Counted from the first letter of the stretch, positions 1 through 9,088 are shown. The stretch: DNA of 64,000 nt from Geobacteraceae bacterium (GCA_025355965.1 JANXYR010000060.1:120060-184059); one strand, 5' to 3'. Notes: generated by a model from the sequence alone, not told the origin. Made by a program: numbers and translations.

Positions 1-239
1 TCGAAGTTGGTACTATTAACTATAAACCGGTACAGATCAAAGAAGAAGCTCTCCTTTCCTATCAATTGTCGCTTTCAGTCAGTGGCAGTTATGCTGCGGT
101 AAAAAGTTACCTTGCTGATCTCCAGAAAAATTCGGAATTGATAGTGGTAGACTCAGTCAATTTTTCAAATAGTGATATTTTATTCGAAAATGTGGTTATG
201 GATATGCATCTTACGGTTTATCTCCGGGAGGGTGCATGA
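1..239 (+). CDS. PilO/GspM-like inner-membrane assembly protein (3' end only)
   Basis: Only the last 78 codons are present, read in the frame that ends with TGA at 237-239. The visible part is an alternating alpha/beta segment with the motif SYAAVKSYLADLQKN followed by short beta strands (LIVVDSVNFS, VMDMHLTVYL). This is the periplasmic ferredoxin-like fold pattern of PilO/GspM-type proteins, which bridge the cytoplasmic platform to the secretin. Its stop overlaps the ATG of the next gene (ATGA), so the two are translationally coupled. The assignment rests on this fragment and on the secretin and pseudopilin genes downstream; the N-terminal membrane anchor lies outside the window. Confidence 0.6.
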   Translation, partial: EVGTINYKPVQIKEEALLSYQLSLSVSGSYAAVKSYLADLQKNSELIVVDSVNFSNSDILFENVVMDMHLTVYLREGA

Positions 240-823
240 ATCGCCAGCGTTTGATTCTATTCATCCTGGTAATACTTTTTGCTATTGCCGCTCTCTGGAG
301 TTACAGCGCGATGCCGCAACCAAAAACGGTTAGCACTCTGACTTACACGTCGGGTCGGCAGGCGAAGACGAATGTAACTGCCACTGCCAAATCAACCGGT
401 AATACGGATGATGGAACTCGATTAAAAGTCAATCTGTGTGATCAGGAACAGTCTAACTTCAAAGGTTATCGCCGCAATCTATTTAAGCCTATTTTTATCG
501 ATAAGCTGAAAGTAGTTAAACAACAAGCAGTAGCAATCAAGCCGCCGCAAGTAGTAGCCCCCCCCCCCCCGGTGATAATACAACCTGTAGCCGCTCCTCT
601 GGCACGATTCACGTTTTTGGGTTTTTTAAAAAAGGGGTCTGTAAAAACAATTTTTCTGGCGAAAGATAATGATATTCTGCTGGTCAAAAAAGGGGACAAA
701 ATTGCCATCCGTTATGAAGCAACTGATATTTCAGATCAGTCGTTAACCCTGACGGTCACTGATACCGGTGAAAAAATTGTCATTCCTTTGATCGAAAACC
801 GGTCGCTTGCTGCGACGAGATAA
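236..823 (+). CDS. PilP/GspC-like periplasmic secretion protein
   Basis: A 195-residue protein with one N-terminal membrane helix (about residues 5-25), a variable Thr/Lys-rich linker, a proline stretch (about 104-112) and a C-terminal beta-rich domain (about 122-190). The last part (ARFTFLGFLKKGSVKTIFLA, then GDKI and LTLTV) matches the small beta domain of PilP/GspC proteins, which contact the N-terminal domains of the secretin. It lies between a PilO-like gene and the secretin gene, in the usual place for such a protein. The proline stretch is encoded by an uninterrupted run of 13 C at 558-570, so slippage would shift the frame before the functional domain. No catalytic residues are expected. 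The family assignment is by pattern and context. Confidence 0.6.
   Translation: MNRQRLILFILVILFAIAALWSYSAMPQPKTVSTLTYTSGRQAKTNVTATAKSTGNTDDGTRLKVNLCDQEQSNFKGYRRNLFKPIFIDKLKVVKQQAVAIKPPQVVAPPPPVIIQPVAAPLARFTFLGFLKKGSVKTIFLAKDNDILLVKKGDKIAIRYEATDISDQSLTLTVTDTGEKIVIPLIENRSLAATR
558..570. repeat. Homopolymeric C13 tract inside a coding region
   Basis: Thirteen consecutive C residues encode part of a proline run in the PilP/GspC-like gene. The present length keeps the frame open. Loss or gain of one C would truncate the protein before its C-terminal domain. It is a candidate slippage (phase-variation) site, although a sequencing-length error is also possible for such a tract. Confidence 0.85.
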
Positions 824-847
824 ATATATCCCAAGGAGACGCACTCA

Positions 848-3331
848 ATGCGCTACCTGAGTCTGATTTCACATATTACTTTATTACTTGCTCTTTTCCT
901 GCTCTCGGCTTGTGCTTCCACCGCTACCCGTTCTTTCAAGGCTGCAGAAAAACTTGAGGCAGAGGGTAAATACGAAGAGGCAATGTATAGTTATGCAGAG
1001 TCTTTTAAGAGCGATCCAACGGTTAATGAACCAAGGATCAGATTCTTGAAAACTCGCCAGAAAGCGGCTGACCAGCGTTTCAAACTGGGGATGGCGTTTG
1101 CGGCAAAAGGGAATTATATCGATGCATTGCCTGAATTTCAGGCCGCTCAGGGCATTGATCCAACTCAGGACCGCTTCAAACAGCAGGTAGAAATCTCGAC
1201 CCGGTTCAAAGATGCTCAGCGGGTGTTCGAGGATGGGCGTGAATTTGAAAAGGGGAACAAGCTGAAGGATGCCCTTCGTCAATACATCAAAGCTGCTGAG
1301 CTTTTCCCTGAAAACAGAGAGTATCAGGCCGCCATCGAGCGGATTAGCCAACTACGCAAGAGCAAGTTGGATGGTTATGAACTGCGCTTGAAATCAGCTA
1401 AACCGATCACACTAAAGTTTAAAGAAGCAAAAATGAAAGATGTGTTCAATATTCTGACTCAGCTTTCGGGGATAAATTTTGTTTTTGACGAAGGTATCAA
1501 GGATTCACCCGTTTCCATACATCTCGAAAATGCCTCGTTCCAGCAGGCACTCGATCTGCTCTGCAACATGAACAAACTCAGCACAAAAAACCTCAATGAA
1601 TCAACTGTGCTGCTTTATATGAATACGGCCGAGAAAAGCAAACAGTACGATGATATGGTTCTGCGCACCTTTCATCTCAATTACATGGATGCAAAAAAAG
1701 CCATTAATCTGATCCGTACTATGATTCAGGTGCGCAAGGTGTTTGTGAACGAAGATTCAAACTCGATTGTAGTGAGGGATACGGAAGATGTAGTATCAGT
1801 TGTTGAAAAGATCCTTGATGCTAACGACATGCCCGAGGCAGAGGTCGTGCTTGATGTCGAGGTGATTGAGGTCAGTGATAAAAATGCTGAAAATGTCGGC
1901 TTGTTGCTGAGTAATTATAATGTGCAGTTGGGTGTGTTTTCTCCGGATAACAAACTGATGGCGACGTCACTGACAGGAGCCTCTACTACAGTTGCAACAG
2001 GGTCAACACAGGTAACAACAGGTGGTGGAGATATATCAAATCTGTTAAAAGCCTTCTCCATGAAGGGTTTTGGCGGCTATGTCACAGTACCGAATGCAAC
2101 CTACAATCTTGGGAAAACCCTTGCCAAGGGAGAAGTACTTTCGAATCCAAAAATACGCGTAAAGAACAAGGAAAAAGCCAAATTTAATGTCGGTACCAGG
2201 GTACCGATTACAACTACAACTCTAAATGGCACTGTGTCGCAGGTTAATGTCCAGTATGTAGACGTCGGTGTAAAGGTAAATGTTGAGCCGACGATTCAAC
2301 TTAATAACGAAATATCCATCAAGCTCAATCTTGAGGTCAGCTCAATTATTACTAAAGAGACTGTTGGAGGTAAGGACAGCGCAACTACTGTTGTGACAAT
2401 AGGCACCAGAAATGTTGAAACTGTACTCAGTCTCAAGGATAACGAGACCAGTATCATCGGCGGCCTTATATCGAATAGCAGCAATAATGATAAAACCAAG
2501 CTGTATCTGTTGAGCGACATACCGCTCATCGGGCCGCTCTTTACCAACTCTAATACATCCAAAGACAAGTCAGAACTTATGCTGGCGATTACCCCACGCC
2601 TAGTTAGGGGACTTTCGGTCCCACTCTCAGGTCTCGCTTCGTTTGCGTCTGGTAAAGAGGACCATCCGTCGCTGGTTAGGCCTATGTCGTCTTTTGATGT
2701 GGAGCCAGTTTTTAATGGAGAAGTCCAGCCTGTCGGAATTGAAAAGAAAAAGGTCACTCCTGTTACACCTGTTATTCCTGACAAAAAAACAGATTTGCCT
2801 GCTTCTGGGGCAGTGGCTCCATTACCTTTGCCAATCACGATAATACCCGAACCGGCTGTTATCCTGCCAGCTACTGTACCACCAGCAGCAATTATACCGG
2901 CAATTGCTGCTCCAATTAAGCGCAGTCTCCTGCAAATTGCCGCACCTTCGTCAGTATCAGTTGGTCAACAGTTCAGTCTGGATATAAAAGTCAGTGACGT
3001 GGATGATCTTGCTATTGCGCCGTTTGTACTCACTTATGATCCTGTTCTTGTGGATTTTGTAGAGATTAGTGAAGGGTCTTTCATGAAGCAGGATGGCAAG
3101 CCGACCATTTTTGGTAGCACGGCCGATCCTGTTGCTGGTAGAGTGACTGTCACATTTGAGCGGGCGTCAGGAAATATTGGCATATCAGGTGGAGGCTTGC
3201 TTGCAACGGCATCATTCAAGGCAAAAAAACAGGGGCCTGTAAATTTTGCTTTTAGAAGCACGGTATTCAAATCGTCAACCGGTTCTGCTCTAAACATTCT
3301 CCCATTCAGTACGGCGGTGGATATTCGCTGA
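848..3331 (+). CDS. Type II-type secretin lipoprotein with TPR and cohesin-like domains
   Basis: An 827-residue outer-membrane secretin that should form the exit pore of the secretion system. It starts with a lipoprotein signal (LALFLLSAC, Cys22). Residues about 28-165 are TPR-like helices, about 185-260 an STN/N0 domain, about 270-330 an N1/NolW-like domain, and about 430-610 the secretin core, with IPLIGPLF and ELMLAITPRLV near its end. A Pro-rich linker (about 660-690) leads to a C-terminal beta domain resembling cohesin (SVGQQFSLDIKVSDVDDL ... APFVLTYDPVLVDF). Ordinary GspD proteins lack the TPR and cohesin parts. A strong ribosome site (aaggag) precedes the ATG. In Geobacter sulfurreducens the comparable cluster contains OxpG, needed to secrete the multicopper protein OmpB; that link is by analogy. 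Confidence 0.85.
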   Translation: MRYLSLISHITLLLALFLLSACASTATRSFKAAEKLEAEGKYEEAMYSYAESFKSDPTVNEPRIRFLKTRQKAADQRFKLGMAFAAKGNYIDALPEFQAAQGIDPTQDRFKQQVEISTRFKDAQRVFEDGREFEKGNKLKDALRQYIKAAELFPENREYQAAIERISQLRKSKLDGYELRLKSAKPITLKFKEAKMKDVFNILTQLSGINFVFDEGIKDSPVSIHLENASFQQALDLLCNMNKLSTKNLNESTVLLYMNTAEKSKQYDDMVLRTFHLNYMDAKKAINLIRTMIQVRKVFVNEDSNSIVVRDTEDVVSVVEKILDANDMPEAEVVLDVEVIEVSDKNAENVGLLLSNYNVQLGVFSPDNKLMATSLTGASTTVATGSTQVTTGGGDISNLLKAFSMKGFGGYVTVPNATYNLGKTLAKGEVLSNPKIRVKNKEKAKFNVGTRVPITTTTLNGTVSQVNVQYVDVGVKVNVEPTIQLNNEISIKLNLEVSSIITKETVGGKDSATTVVTIGTRNVETVLSLKDNETSIIGGLISNSSNNDKTKLYLLSDIPLIGPLFTNSNTSKDKSELMLAITPRLVRGLSVPLSGLASFASGKEDHPSLVRPMSSFDVEPVFNGEVQPVGIEKKKVTPVTPVIPDKKTDLPASGAVAPLPLPITIIPEPAVILPATVPPAAIIPAIAAPIKRSLLQIAAPSSVSVGQQFSLDIKVSDVDDLAIAPFVLTYDPVLVDFVEISEGSFMKQDGKPTIFGSTADPVAGRVTVTFERASGNIGISGGGLLATASFKAKKQGPVNFAFRSTVFKSSTGSALNILPFSTAVDIR

Positions 3332-3876
3332 TGAAAATCATCGCGAATAGGAATGGTTTCACCTACATTTTTGCCCTGACAGCTGTGATGATCATGGGGA
3401 TAATGCTTGGCATGGTGGGGCAATCGTGGAAAACAATTAAACAGCGGGAACTTGAAGAGGAACTGATTTTTAGGGGGGATCAGGTTGCTGAGATTGTTTA
3501 TCAAATGTCACTCACTACAATGACTAATGTAAAACCCCCTTATTGGCCGATTAATTCAACCCCTAAAGGAATTCTTGATGAACTCGTAAACATGAAGACA
3601 GTGCCACCCAGTGGCAACACGCCTGAAAAAAAATATCGCCTTAGGCCGTCCGCAATAATTGATCCAATGACAAATAAACCGTGGAAAATTGTATCTCCTG
3701 TCGGTGATACTAACAGCTTTGCAGGTGTTATGAGCGAAAGCACAGAAGAACCATTTAGAAAAAGTTTCAAGGGGATATACGATTCAAAATCACTTGATGA
3801 AAAAAATCACTATAGTGACTGGCAATTTACGGCGGAATTAAAAACTTCAGCTACTCCAAAAAAGAATATACCGTGA
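3331..3876 (+). CDS. Pseudopilin-like protein lacking Glu5
   Basis: A 181-residue protein whose start overlaps the secretin stop by one base (TGATG). The N-terminus has the class III prepilin shape: a short basic leader, then Gly followed by Phe-Thr and a long hydrophobic helix (NGFTYIFALTAVMIMGIM). The Glu normally at mature position 5 is absent, as in the minor pseudopilin GspK, which caps the tip. A soluble domain follows, with QVAEIVYQMSLTTM and a basic C-terminus. It is probably a minor pseudopilin of this secretion system. The sequence is too divergent to equate it with a specific Gsp letter. Confidence 0.6.
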   Translation: MKIIANRNGFTYIFALTAVMIMGIMLGMVGQSWKTIKQRELEEELIFRGDQVAEIVYQMSLTTMTNVKPPYWPINSTPKGILDELVNMKTVPPSGNTPEKKYRLRPSAIIDPMTNKPWKIVSPVGDTNSFAGVMSESTEEPFRKSFKGIYDSKSLDEKNHYSDWQFTAELKTSATPKKNIP

Positions 3877-3880
3877 TGAT

Positions 3881-4384
3881 ATGTTTAGTCTGCTAAAACT
3901 TTGCAAAGGCATTTCGCTCATAGAGTTGGTTGTAACAATGACAATTCTTGGTATTCTGGCAGCCGGAATTGTCCCGTTGATTCACATGACCGCTCAACGG
4001 ACGAAAGAAATCGAGCTTCGCAGAAATCTTCGTACAATCAGAATGGCTATTGATGAATTTAAGAAAAAGTGCGACAAAGTGCCTGCGAATGCACCACCAC
4101 CTGAAAGTTGCATGCCGAATAAATATCCAAAAACACTTCAAGTTTTGCTTGATGGCGCAGATTTTGGCGATGCAAAAGCGGGAAAAATAAAATTTTTACG
4201 TCGTAAAATATATGATCCGTTCCACTCGCCTGAAAGTGACAGCGATGATATGTGGGGCTGGAATTTACGCTCATCTGTAGACAAGCCTGATTCATCCAAT
4301 TGGGGCAAAGAGGATGTGTTTGATATTTACTCGATGAGTGAAGGAACCGCACTTGATGGTAAAGCAAAATATAATGAATGGTAA
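3881..4384 (+). CDS. Type II secretion pseudopilin (GspG-like)
   Basis: A 167-residue pseudopilin. A prepilin peptidase site lies after Gly10 (KG/ISLIELVV), with the conserved Glu at mature position 5 and a hydrophobic helix continuing to about residue 33. The globular part holds two Cys (KKKC and ESC) that could form a disulfide. It ends in the motif YNEW, shared with the next gene, which suggests duplication of a GspG-type major pseudopilin. It lies four bases after its upstream neighbour and overlaps the next pseudopilin's start by 11 bases. Confidence 0.8.
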   Translation: MFSLLKLCKGISLIELVVTMTILGILAAGIVPLIHMTAQRTKEIELRRNLRTIRMAIDEFKKKCDKVPANAPPPESCMPNKYPKTLQVLLDGADFGDAKAGKIKFLRRKIYDPFHSPESDSDDMWGWNLRSSVDKPDSSNWGKEDVFDIYSMSEGTALDGKAKYNEW

Positions 4385-4874
4385 TAATCCGGTGCAGTCT
4401 GATCTTGTACCACTTTCCAGAGCAGGTAGGAAATCTGATTCACGGGGCTTCACCTTGATTGAATTGTTGATTGTCGTTACGATCATTGGCATTCTGGCCG
4501 CTATCGCCGTGCCAAACTACCAATGGGGAGTAATAAAGGCGAGAGAAGCCGTTTTGCGTGAAGATCTATATAATTTCAGGTCAATCATTGATCAATTTTA
4601 CGCAGATCAGGGCAGATATCCAGATTCTATTTTAGAGATAAAAGAAAAAAGGTATATGAGGGATATTCCCAAAGATCCATTTACCAGTACGTCAGACTCC
4701 TGGGTTATTGTCCCCCCTCCACCAGAAATAACTCCTGTTCAATCCGGATCAGCACCTGCGTCATCATCAGGAGGGGGAAACAGTAATATTGCTTCCCCAG
4801 GAAACGTGTATGACGTTCATAGTGGTTCGAACCGTATTAGTTCGGATGGAACCACCCCATATAATGAATGGTGA
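4374..4874 (+). CDS. Type II secretion pseudopilin (OxpG/GspG-like)
   Basis: I chose the ATG at 4374, which overlaps the upstream gene by 11 bases; an upstream in-frame ATG at 4338 would overlap by 47 and add an unlikely leader. From 4374 the protein has 166 residues. It has an unusually long 25-residue leader, a prepilin site RG/FTLIELLIVV with Glu5, and a GspG-like body (DLYNFRSIIDQFYADQGRYP, IPKDPFT). A low-complexity Ser/Gly segment sits around residues 125-140 and the C-terminus is YNEW. In Geobacter sulfurreducens a pseudopilin of this type (OxpG) is required for OmpB secretion and Fe(III) oxide reduction. Orthology is inferred from family and gene order. Confidence 0.8.
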   Translation: MNGNNPVQSDLVPLSRAGRKSDSRGFTLIELLIVVTIIGILAAIAVPNYQWGVIKAREAVLREDLYNFRSIIDQFYADQGRYPDSILEIKEKRYMRDIPKDPFTSTSDSWVIVPPPPEITPVQSGSAPASSSGGGNSNIASPGNVYDVHSGSNRISSDGTTPYNEW

Positions 4875-4877
4875 TCT

Positions 4878-5570
4878 ATGATTCAGCTGCATAACGTATC
4901 ACTTGCGTACCAACAGGATGCTTCGGCACTAAATAATATTGATCTCAAAATCGGCAAAGGGGAGTTTGTCTTTCTTACCGGACCCTCCGGAGCAGGAAAA
5001 ACATCTCTGTTGCGTCTGCTGTACGGAGCGTTGGCTCCGAATCGTGGGCAAGTTTTGATAGATGGGCAGAATATAACCCGTTTGTCTGTATCTCAGATTC
5101 CGCTTCTGCGGCGATCGATCGGAGTTGTCTTCCAGGATTTCAAGCTGCTGCAAAATCGCACTGTATTCGAAAATGTAGCTATAACACTGGAAGTTTTGGG
5201 ATGGGGCAGGGCGGATATCGGCAAGAAGACGATGCACATTCTCAAACAGATGGGTATAGAGTCTAAATATAACCTTGTGACCCAGCGCCTTTCCGGTGGA
5301 GAACAGCAGCGAGTCGCACTGGCACGTGCCTTGGTGAATGATCCCAAAATACTTCTTGCGGACGAGCCCACCGGAAACCTTGATGATGCAAATAAAAACC
5401 AGATACTTAACATATTTAAAGAAGCTAATATTCGCGGTACAACAGTAGTTGTAGCTACTCATGATCGTCGTCTTATTGAACAGAGTTATAAACGCCTGGT
5501 TACATTAAATAAAGGGGAAATCGTTGAACAAGTGGAAAAAGAAACAGCCAGCGACGACCAAGACCTTTAA
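4878..5570 (+). CDS. ftsE: Cell division ATP-binding protein FtsE
   Basis: A 230-residue ABC ATPase. It has Walker A GPSGAGKTS (about 35-43), the Q-loop region VFQDFKLL, the signature LSGGEQQRVALARAL, Walker B ILLADEPTGNLD and the switch His in ATHDRRL. FtsE forms a membrane complex with FtsX that uses ATP binding to control septal murein hydrolases through an EnvC-type partner. All three genes are adjacent here. It starts three bases after the pseudopilin gene, so it may be co-transcribed with the secretion operon, and its 3' end overlaps the ftsX start by 47 bases. Confidence 0.95.
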   Translation: MIQLHNVSLAYQQDASALNNIDLKIGKGEFVFLTGPSGAGKTSLLRLLYGALAPNRGQVLIDGQNITRLSVSQIPLLRRSIGVVFQDFKLLQNRTVFENVAITLEVLGWGRADIGKKTMHILKQMGIESKYNLVTQRLSGGEQQRVALARALVNDPKILLADEPTGNLDDANKNQILNIFKEANIRGTTVVVATHDRRLIEQSYKRLVTLNKGEIVEQVEKETASDDQDL

Positions 5571-6492
5571 GCGCCCGACGCTTGCCGGTGATGGGTTTGG
5601 CGGCAGAGCGGGTTTTTTTCTTTCTCGTGCCTTAACCAATATTCGTCAAAATGTTTTTGTTAACGTTGTAACGGTAGGTACGATCACGCTTGCACTGTTG
5701 ATTGTTTCCCTGTTTCTACTTGTTTTTGTAAATCTTGAAAGTGCCGCAGAAAACTGGAGTGAGAGGGTACAGGTAACCGTCTATTTTGATAAGGACCTGA
5801 CAATACAGGACCAGAGCACATTTCGTGAAAAGATTTCTATGCTCCCCGGAGTTTCACATGTCAGTTATGTAACGCGTGATGAAGCCTTTAAACGGTTTAA
5901 AAACCGTTTAAAAGGTCAGGAAACTCTTTTGGATGGAGTGAGGTCAGAAGTCCTTCCAACTTCGTTTGAGATCGCTTTAAAACGTTCCTATCGTGATACC
6001 GTATCTGTTGAAAACTTTGTAACCGTGTTGAAACGTATCCCTGGCATTACTGAGGTTCAATATGGTGAAGAATGGGTGCGCCGTTTCAACTCTTTTTTAA
6101 ACTTTATGCGTCTGCTTGGCGGTCTTCTTGGTGGATTTCTGGTGATTGCTGTTATTTTCATCGTTTCAAATACAATCAAGCTTACAATTTACTCTCGTCG
6201 TGACGAACTAGAGGTTATGGCTCTTGTCGGTGCAACCAGTTTTTTCATTAAAGCGCCGTTTCTTCTCGAAGGATTGATACAAGGAATGGTTGGCGCCATT
6301 CTCTCAGTCGTCCTGCTGTTTGGGCTGTATGAAGGATTTCTGCACAATGCCGGAAGTTTTCTTACCTTTAACCCCGTCACTTCCGGATTGAGTTTCCTCC
6401 CACTGGAGTACGTCGCAGGATTGCTTCTGGCCGGTGCTCTACTCGGTTTTATTGGTAGCCTTACTTCGCTGAAGCGTTTTATTAGTGTATAA
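5524..6492 (+). CDS. ftsX: Cell division permease-like protein FtsX
   Basis: A 322-residue protein with the FtsX layout: a basic cytoplasmic N-terminus, TM1 (about 45-70), a periplasmic domain (about 75-190; GVSHVSYVTRDEAFKRFKNR is typical), then three TM helices (about 195-225, 245-270, 295-318). FtsX anchors FtsE and relays its ATPase cycle to the periplasmic activator encoded next. The long overlap with ftsE (47 bases) depends on the first ATG; no better downstream start was seen before TM1. Confidence 0.93.
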   Translation: MNKWKKKQPATTKTFKRPTLAGDGFGGRAGFFLSRALTNIRQNVFVNVVTVGTITLALLIVSLFLLVFVNLESAAENWSERVQVTVYFDKDLTIQDQSTFREKISMLPGVSHVSYVTRDEAFKRFKNRLKGQETLLDGVRSEVLPTSFEIALKRSYRDTVSVENFVTVLKRIPGITEVQYGEEWVRRFNSFLNFMRLLGGLLGGFLVIAVIFIVSNTIKLTIYSRRDELEVMALVGATSFFIKAPFLLEGLIQGMVGAILSVVLLFGLYEGFLHNAGSFLTFNPVTSGLSFLPLEYVAGLLLAGALLGFIGSLTSLKRFISV

Positions 6493-6495
6493 TTA

Positions 6496-7677
6496 ATGAA
6501 TTTGTTTATAGGTATATTTGCTCTGCTGATTTTTGCTTCTGTGGCGGTAGCACAGAACCCCAAGGATGAATTAAGCGGTGTCCGGAAGGAAATCAAGGCA
6601 CAAAAACAGCTAATCACCAAAACCCGTAAGGTGGAAGCGGTAGTATCCACCGAACTTCAGGAAATTTTGCGCAACCTTGAGCAGAAAGAATCTGACCTTG
6701 ACCGGATGGGTCATGATTTGCAAGGTGTTGAAACTAGTCTCGACCGTACCGGGCGCGAGATTCATAAGGTGACTGAAGAGGCAAATTGCAAGCGGAAGGA
6801 AATTGAAAGCCGTCTGGCTTCATTGTATAAAGCCGGAGAATTAGGCGCACTACGCATGTTTTTTTCAGCTGAGTCTTTTCCTCAGCTTGCAGAAAATATT
6901 CGCTATATGAGGTCAATACTTGAAAATGACAAGCGTATTTTTACTGAATATAACCAGAAAATTGATCGACTTAAGAGCCTTAAGGCGGAACTGGAGCATG
7001 ATGCTTTAAAAAAAGAGCGCATCATGACTCGCATTGAACAAAAAAAACGTGAGATTGAAGAGGAAAAAAGCAAAAAAGCGGCTTATCTTGGTAAGGTGCG
7101 TCAGGATCGCAAAAGTTATGAAGCCTCCTTAAAGGAATTACAGGCCAATGCTAACCGATTACAGACAATGATTACCAGATTAGATGCTATGAGTCGTCGT
7201 AAACTTTCATCCCGTCATGAAAAACCGGGTGCCAAATCGAAGCCGCTAGCAGAATTACCGCCGGTGCCGGATCGTGGTTTTGGATCACAAAAAGGGCGGA
7301 TGAATCTTCCGGTTCGTGGTGAAATTATTGAGTCGTATGGCAAGCATAAACATCCTGAATTCAATTCTTTTACCTTCAGTAAGGGGCTTTCAATATCTGC
7401 TCCTTCCGGAACTGAAATCAAGGCGATATATGAAGGTACCGTTATTTTTTCAGAGTATTTTAAAGGTTTTGGTAATATGATGGTTATCGATCATGGTGGA
7501 GGGTATTTCAGTCTGTATGCCCACGCATCTCGTTTGGCAAAAAAAGTAGGCGCCGAGGTGGCTCGGCATGAAACAGTTGGATTTGTGGGTGATGTTGATT
7601 CGACTAAGGGTAGTATCTTGTATTTTGAAATACGGCATCAAGGCAAACCGGTCGACCCCGCCGGATGGGTTCGTTGA
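6496..7677 (+). CDS. EnvC-like murein hydrolase activator (degenerate M23 domain)
   Basis: A 393-residue secreted protein with a signal peptide (about 1-20, cut near VAVAQ). Long coiled coil fills about 25-240 and a LytM/M23 domain fills about 285-393. The domain keeps the fold motifs (VIDHGGGYFSLYAHASRL, VGFVGD, FEIRHQGKPVDP). The Zn-binding positions are lost: the HxxxD region reads SKGLSIS and the final HLHFE-type motif reads ILYFE. This is the pattern of EnvC, which does not cut peptidoglycan itself but activates amidases when pulled by FtsEX. Its place directly after ftsX supports that role. Confidence 0.85.
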   Translation: MNLFIGIFALLIFASVAVAQNPKDELSGVRKEIKAQKQLITKTRKVEAVVSTELQEILRNLEQKESDLDRMGHDLQGVETSLDRTGREIHKVTEEANCKRKEIESRLASLYKAGELGALRMFFSAESFPQLAENIRYMRSILENDKRIFTEYNQKIDRLKSLKAELEHDALKKERIMTRIEQKKREIEEEKSKKAAYLGKVRQDRKSYEASLKELQANANRLQTMITRLDAMSRRKLSSRHEKPGAKSKPLAELPPVPDRGFGSQKGRMNLPVRGEIIESYGKHKHPEFNSFTFSKGLSISAPSGTEIKAIYEGTVIFSEYFKGFGNMMVIDHGGGYFSLYAHASRLAKKVGAEVARHETVGFVGDVDSTKGSILYFEIRHQGKPVDPAGWVR

Positions 7678-7714
7678 TAATTAATAGAAGCATCAAAATA
7701 TCTGGAGGAAGCGA

Positions 7715-9088
7715 ATGAGTGTACCCGGTAGTAAAAAAACAAAAATGATAGCTGGTTTTGCAGTAATTGTAGCATTTTTATCTATCTTTATAGTGAGTTC
7801 CCAACGCCACAGCTCGGCAGAGGCGAAGGGGAGCGACTATGAATCTATCGAACTCTTCACAGACGTTATGGCTATTATCAAGAAAAGCTACGTTGAAGAA
7901 GTTGATACAAAAAAGCTGGTATACGGTGCGATCAATGGGATGTTGTCGTCGCTAGATCCGCATAGCTCTTTTATGCCGCCAGATACCTATAAAGAGATGA
8001 AAATTGATACAAAAGGGGCGTTTGGTGGACTAGGGATTGAAATATCTATCAAGGACGGGGTCCTGACCGTTATTTCGCCTATAGAGGATACTCCTGCATT
8101 CAAAGCAGGAATCAAAGCCGGTGACATGATTCTTAAAATTGACGACAAATTTACCAAGGATTTGAATATCAATGATGCCGTCAAGCGCATGCGTGGCCAA
8201 AAAGGATCCAAAGTTATTCTTACCATTATGCGAGAGGGATTCGAAAAACCGAAGGAGTTCCCGATTATCCGTGACATTATTCAGGTCAAGAGCGTCAAGT
8301 TCCACCTGATGGATGGCGGTTATGGCTATGTACGAATAGCCCAGTTCCAGGAAAAAACCGATGATGACCTGTCAAAAGCTCTTAAAACCATGAAGGAAGA
8401 ATACAAGGGTGAGCTTAAGGGCTTGGTACTTGATATGCGTAACGATCCGGGCGGGCTGCTTGATCAGGCTGTCAAAGTTGCCGACCATTTTGTTCCTGAA
8501 GGGCAGATGATTGTTTATACCGAAGGGCGTGAAAAAGACTCTAAAATGCAGTTTACCTCCAAAAGAGGTGGCAAGGAGCCAAATTATCCGGTCGTTGTAG
8601 TAATCAACGGAGGCAGTGCCAGTGCGTCTGAGATTGTTGCCGGTGCTCTGCAGGATCATAAACGAGCTATTATTATGGGAACACAGAGCTTTGGCAAAGG
8701 GTCGGTACAGACTATTATTCCGATGTCGGATAATTCCGGACTCCGCTTGACAACCGCACGTTACTATACACCCAAGGGACGTTCAATCCAGGCCAAAGGT
8801 ATAACACCTGATATTACTGTCGAGGCTGTTGAACTTCCAAAATCAACCGGCAAAAAAGATGGGATGCATTTGCGCGAAAAAGATCTTGAGAATCATTTTG
8901 AAACTGAAGATAAAGCAGGTGTTGGCGAAGCAAAAAAAGATGAGAAGAAGATTGATAAAAAGGATGATAAAGCTGAAAAAGTTCCATCAAAACTTGAAGA
9001 TAATCTGAAAAACGATTATCAGGTTCTCAGAGCCCTTGATCTGCTTAAAGGTTGGGAACTTATTAAATCGATGGGCAGCGATAAGTAG
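7715..9088 (+). CDS. ctpA: Carboxyl-terminal processing protease (S41)
   Basis: A 457-residue periplasmic serine protease. It has an N-terminal signal or anchor (about 11-29), a CTP N-terminal region, a PDZ domain (about 105-185) and the S41 catalytic core. The catalytic Ser303 sits in SASASEIVAGAL and Lys328 in GTQSFGKGS, with the 25-residue spacing of the Ser/Lys dyad in this family. A Lys/Asp/Glu-rich insert follows (about 370-430). Ctp proteases trim envelope proteins and control murein hydrolases, which fits the adjacent ftsEX-envC genes. A good ribosome site (ggagg) precedes the ATG. Confidence 0.93.
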   Translation: MSVPGSKKTKMIAGFAVIVAFLSIFIVSSQRHSSAEAKGSDYESIELFTDVMAIIKKSYVEEVDTKKLVYGAINGMLSSLDPHSSFMPPDTYKEMKIDTKGAFGGLGIEISIKDGVLTVISPIEDTPAFKAGIKAGDMILKIDDKFTKDLNINDAVKRMRGQKGSKVILTIMREGFEKPKEFPIIRDIIQVKSVKFHLMDGGYGYVRIAQFQEKTDDDLSKALKTMKEEYKGELKGLVLDMRNDPGGLLDQAVKVADHFVPEGQMIVYTEGREKDSKMQFTSKRGGKEPNYPVVVVINGGSASASEIVAGALQDHKRAIIMGTQSFGKGSVQTIIPMSDNSGLRLTTARYYTPKGRSIQAKGITPDITVEAVELPKSTGKKDGMHLREKDLENHFETEDKAGVGEAKKDEKKIDKKDDKAEKVPSKLEDNLKNDYQVLRALDLLKGWELIKSMGSDK

